From assembly GCA_046590575.1 (NCBI GenBank), contig JBKJUS010000137.1, forward strand, positions 1 to 9,885: a stretch of DNA of 9,885 nucleotides, given 5' to 3'. Below are positions 9,363 to 9,885 of the stretch, piece by piece. A program made the position numbers and the translations under genes. The notes beneath the pieces are model-generated. The model saw nothing but the letters and a program-made list of their open reading frames with translations. It was not told the origin of the DNA and made no database searches. The stretch's first letter is position 1. Each line of letters begins with the position of its first letter. The stretch is from DATLNF01 sp046590575. Its GTDB lineage: Bacteria > Actinomycetota > Actinomycetes > BP-191.

Positions 9363-9885
9363 ATGACTGACCTCACGTCCGCAGACCTCACGTCCGCAGA
9401 CCTTGCGGCGCTACCGCTGCGCGACGACTTGCGCGGGCTGACGCCGTACGGCGCTCCGCAGCTCGACGTCGCCGTCCGCCTCAACACCAACGAGAATCCT
9501 TTCCCGCCGCCTGCCGCGCTGGTCGAAGACCTCCGGGTCGCGCTCAGCGATGCCGGTGGTGGACTCAACCGCTACCCCGACCGCGAGGCCTCGGCGCTGC
9601 GGGCCGACCTCGCGGCCTACCTCGGGCACCCGGTCGAAGGCGTGTGGGCCGCCAACGGCTCGAACGAGGTGCTGCAGCAGCTGATGCAGGCCTTCGGCGG
9701 GCCGGGGCGCTCCGCGCTCGGTTTCGAGCCGTCGTACTCGATGCATCGACTCATCGCTCAAGGCACCGGCACGAGGTGGGTCGCCGCCGACCGGGCCGCC
9801 GACTTCTCCCTCTCCACCGCCGACGCGGTGGCGGCGGTGGCCGAGCACCGGCCCGACGTCGTCTTCCTCTGCTCGCCGAACAACC
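9363..9885 (+). CDS. hisC: Histidinol-phosphate aminotransferase, 3' end missing
   Basis: The first 174 codons of a PLP-dependent aminotransferase that makes L-histidinol phosphate from imidazole acetol phosphate and glutamate; the gene runs off the right edge. Family motifs seen are LRGLTPYGAPQ, LNTNENPFPPP (residues 41-51), LNRYPD, NGSNEVLQQL, FEPSYSMHR and CSPNN at the window's last codons, which begins the SPNNPTG motif. The PLP lysine lies outside the window. The ATG at 9363 is 3 bases behind the hisD stop. There is no clear Shine-Dalgarno, so coupled translation is likely. The N-terminus carries a five-residue repeat, DLTSA-DLTSA, ahead of the conserved part. Some actinobacteria have more than one HisC-like enzyme, but position after hisD supports the biosynthetic role. 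Confidence 0.95.
   Translation, partial: MTDLTSADLTSADLAALPLRDDLRGLTPYGAPQLDVAVRLNTNENPFPPPAALVEDLRVALSDAGGGLNRYPDREASALRADLAAYLGHPVEGVWAANGSNEVLQQLMQAFGGPGRSALGFEPSYSMHRLIAQGTGTRWVAADRAADFSLSTADAVAAVAEHRPDVVFLCSPNN
9369..9403 (+). repeat. 15-bp tandem repeat in the hisC N-terminus
   Basis: GACCTCACGTCCGCA occurs twice in direct succession (9369-9383, 9384-9398) and is followed by GACCT, the first five bases of a third unit. The unit is five codons long, so each copy adds DLTSA without shifting the frame. It sits in the variable leader before the conserved aminotransferase fold. Confidence 0.85.

Overview
The window is a GC-rich chromosomal segment with G or C at most third codon positions and frequent GTG starts. 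Together with the protein types (a replicative DnaE carrying its PHP-domain end, and a hisD-hisC pair), this points to an actinobacterium. I cannot name the genus. It reads as ordinary core chromosome: no IS element, phage gene, tRNA, rRNA or CRISPR array was seen, and genes are packed tightly.

Layout: (1) 1-2861 (+), the last four-fifths of dnaE, the DNA polymerase III alpha subunit, cut by the left edge near the end of its PHP domain. (2) 2864-4084 (+), a metal-dependent amidohydrolase with a Tat-like lipoprotein signal; it starts 2 bases after the dnaE stop, just behind a perfect 8-bp hairpin. (3) 4093-4728 (-), a small unrecognised lipoprotein, convergent with the amidohydrolase. (4) 4843-5823 and 5820-6593 (+), the ATPase and permease of an ABC-2 type exporter, with overlapping stop and start codons. 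(5) 6614-7285 (+), a four-helix membrane protein of unknown function. (6) 7300-7956 (-), a stand-alone LON substrate-binding domain protein. (7) 8058-9359 and 9363->9885 (+), hisD and the first 174 codons of hisC, the start of a histidine biosynthesis operon that leaves the window on the right.

Two pairs of genes converge with gaps of only 8 and 14 bases (amidohydrolase/lipoprotein, membrane protein/LON protein). Two divergent gaps of 114 and 101 bases (lipoprotein/ABC operon, LON protein/hisD) must hold the promoters. The second has recognisable candidate -10 hexamers for both directions, and the LON gene looks leaderless. DnaE replicates the chromosome, HisD and HisC make histidine, and the exporter presumably moves an unknown substrate out or across the membrane. 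The lipoprotein, the four-helix protein and the exported amidohydrolase all concern the cell envelope, but nothing in the sequence ties them into one pathway.

I found no convincing new biological system. The items most worth a second look are the hairpin at the dnaE/amidohydrolase junction, the apparent export and lipid anchoring of that amidohydrolase, the in-frame 15-bp tandem repeat at the start of hisC, and the leaderless promoter with an overlapping dyad in front of the LON gene.
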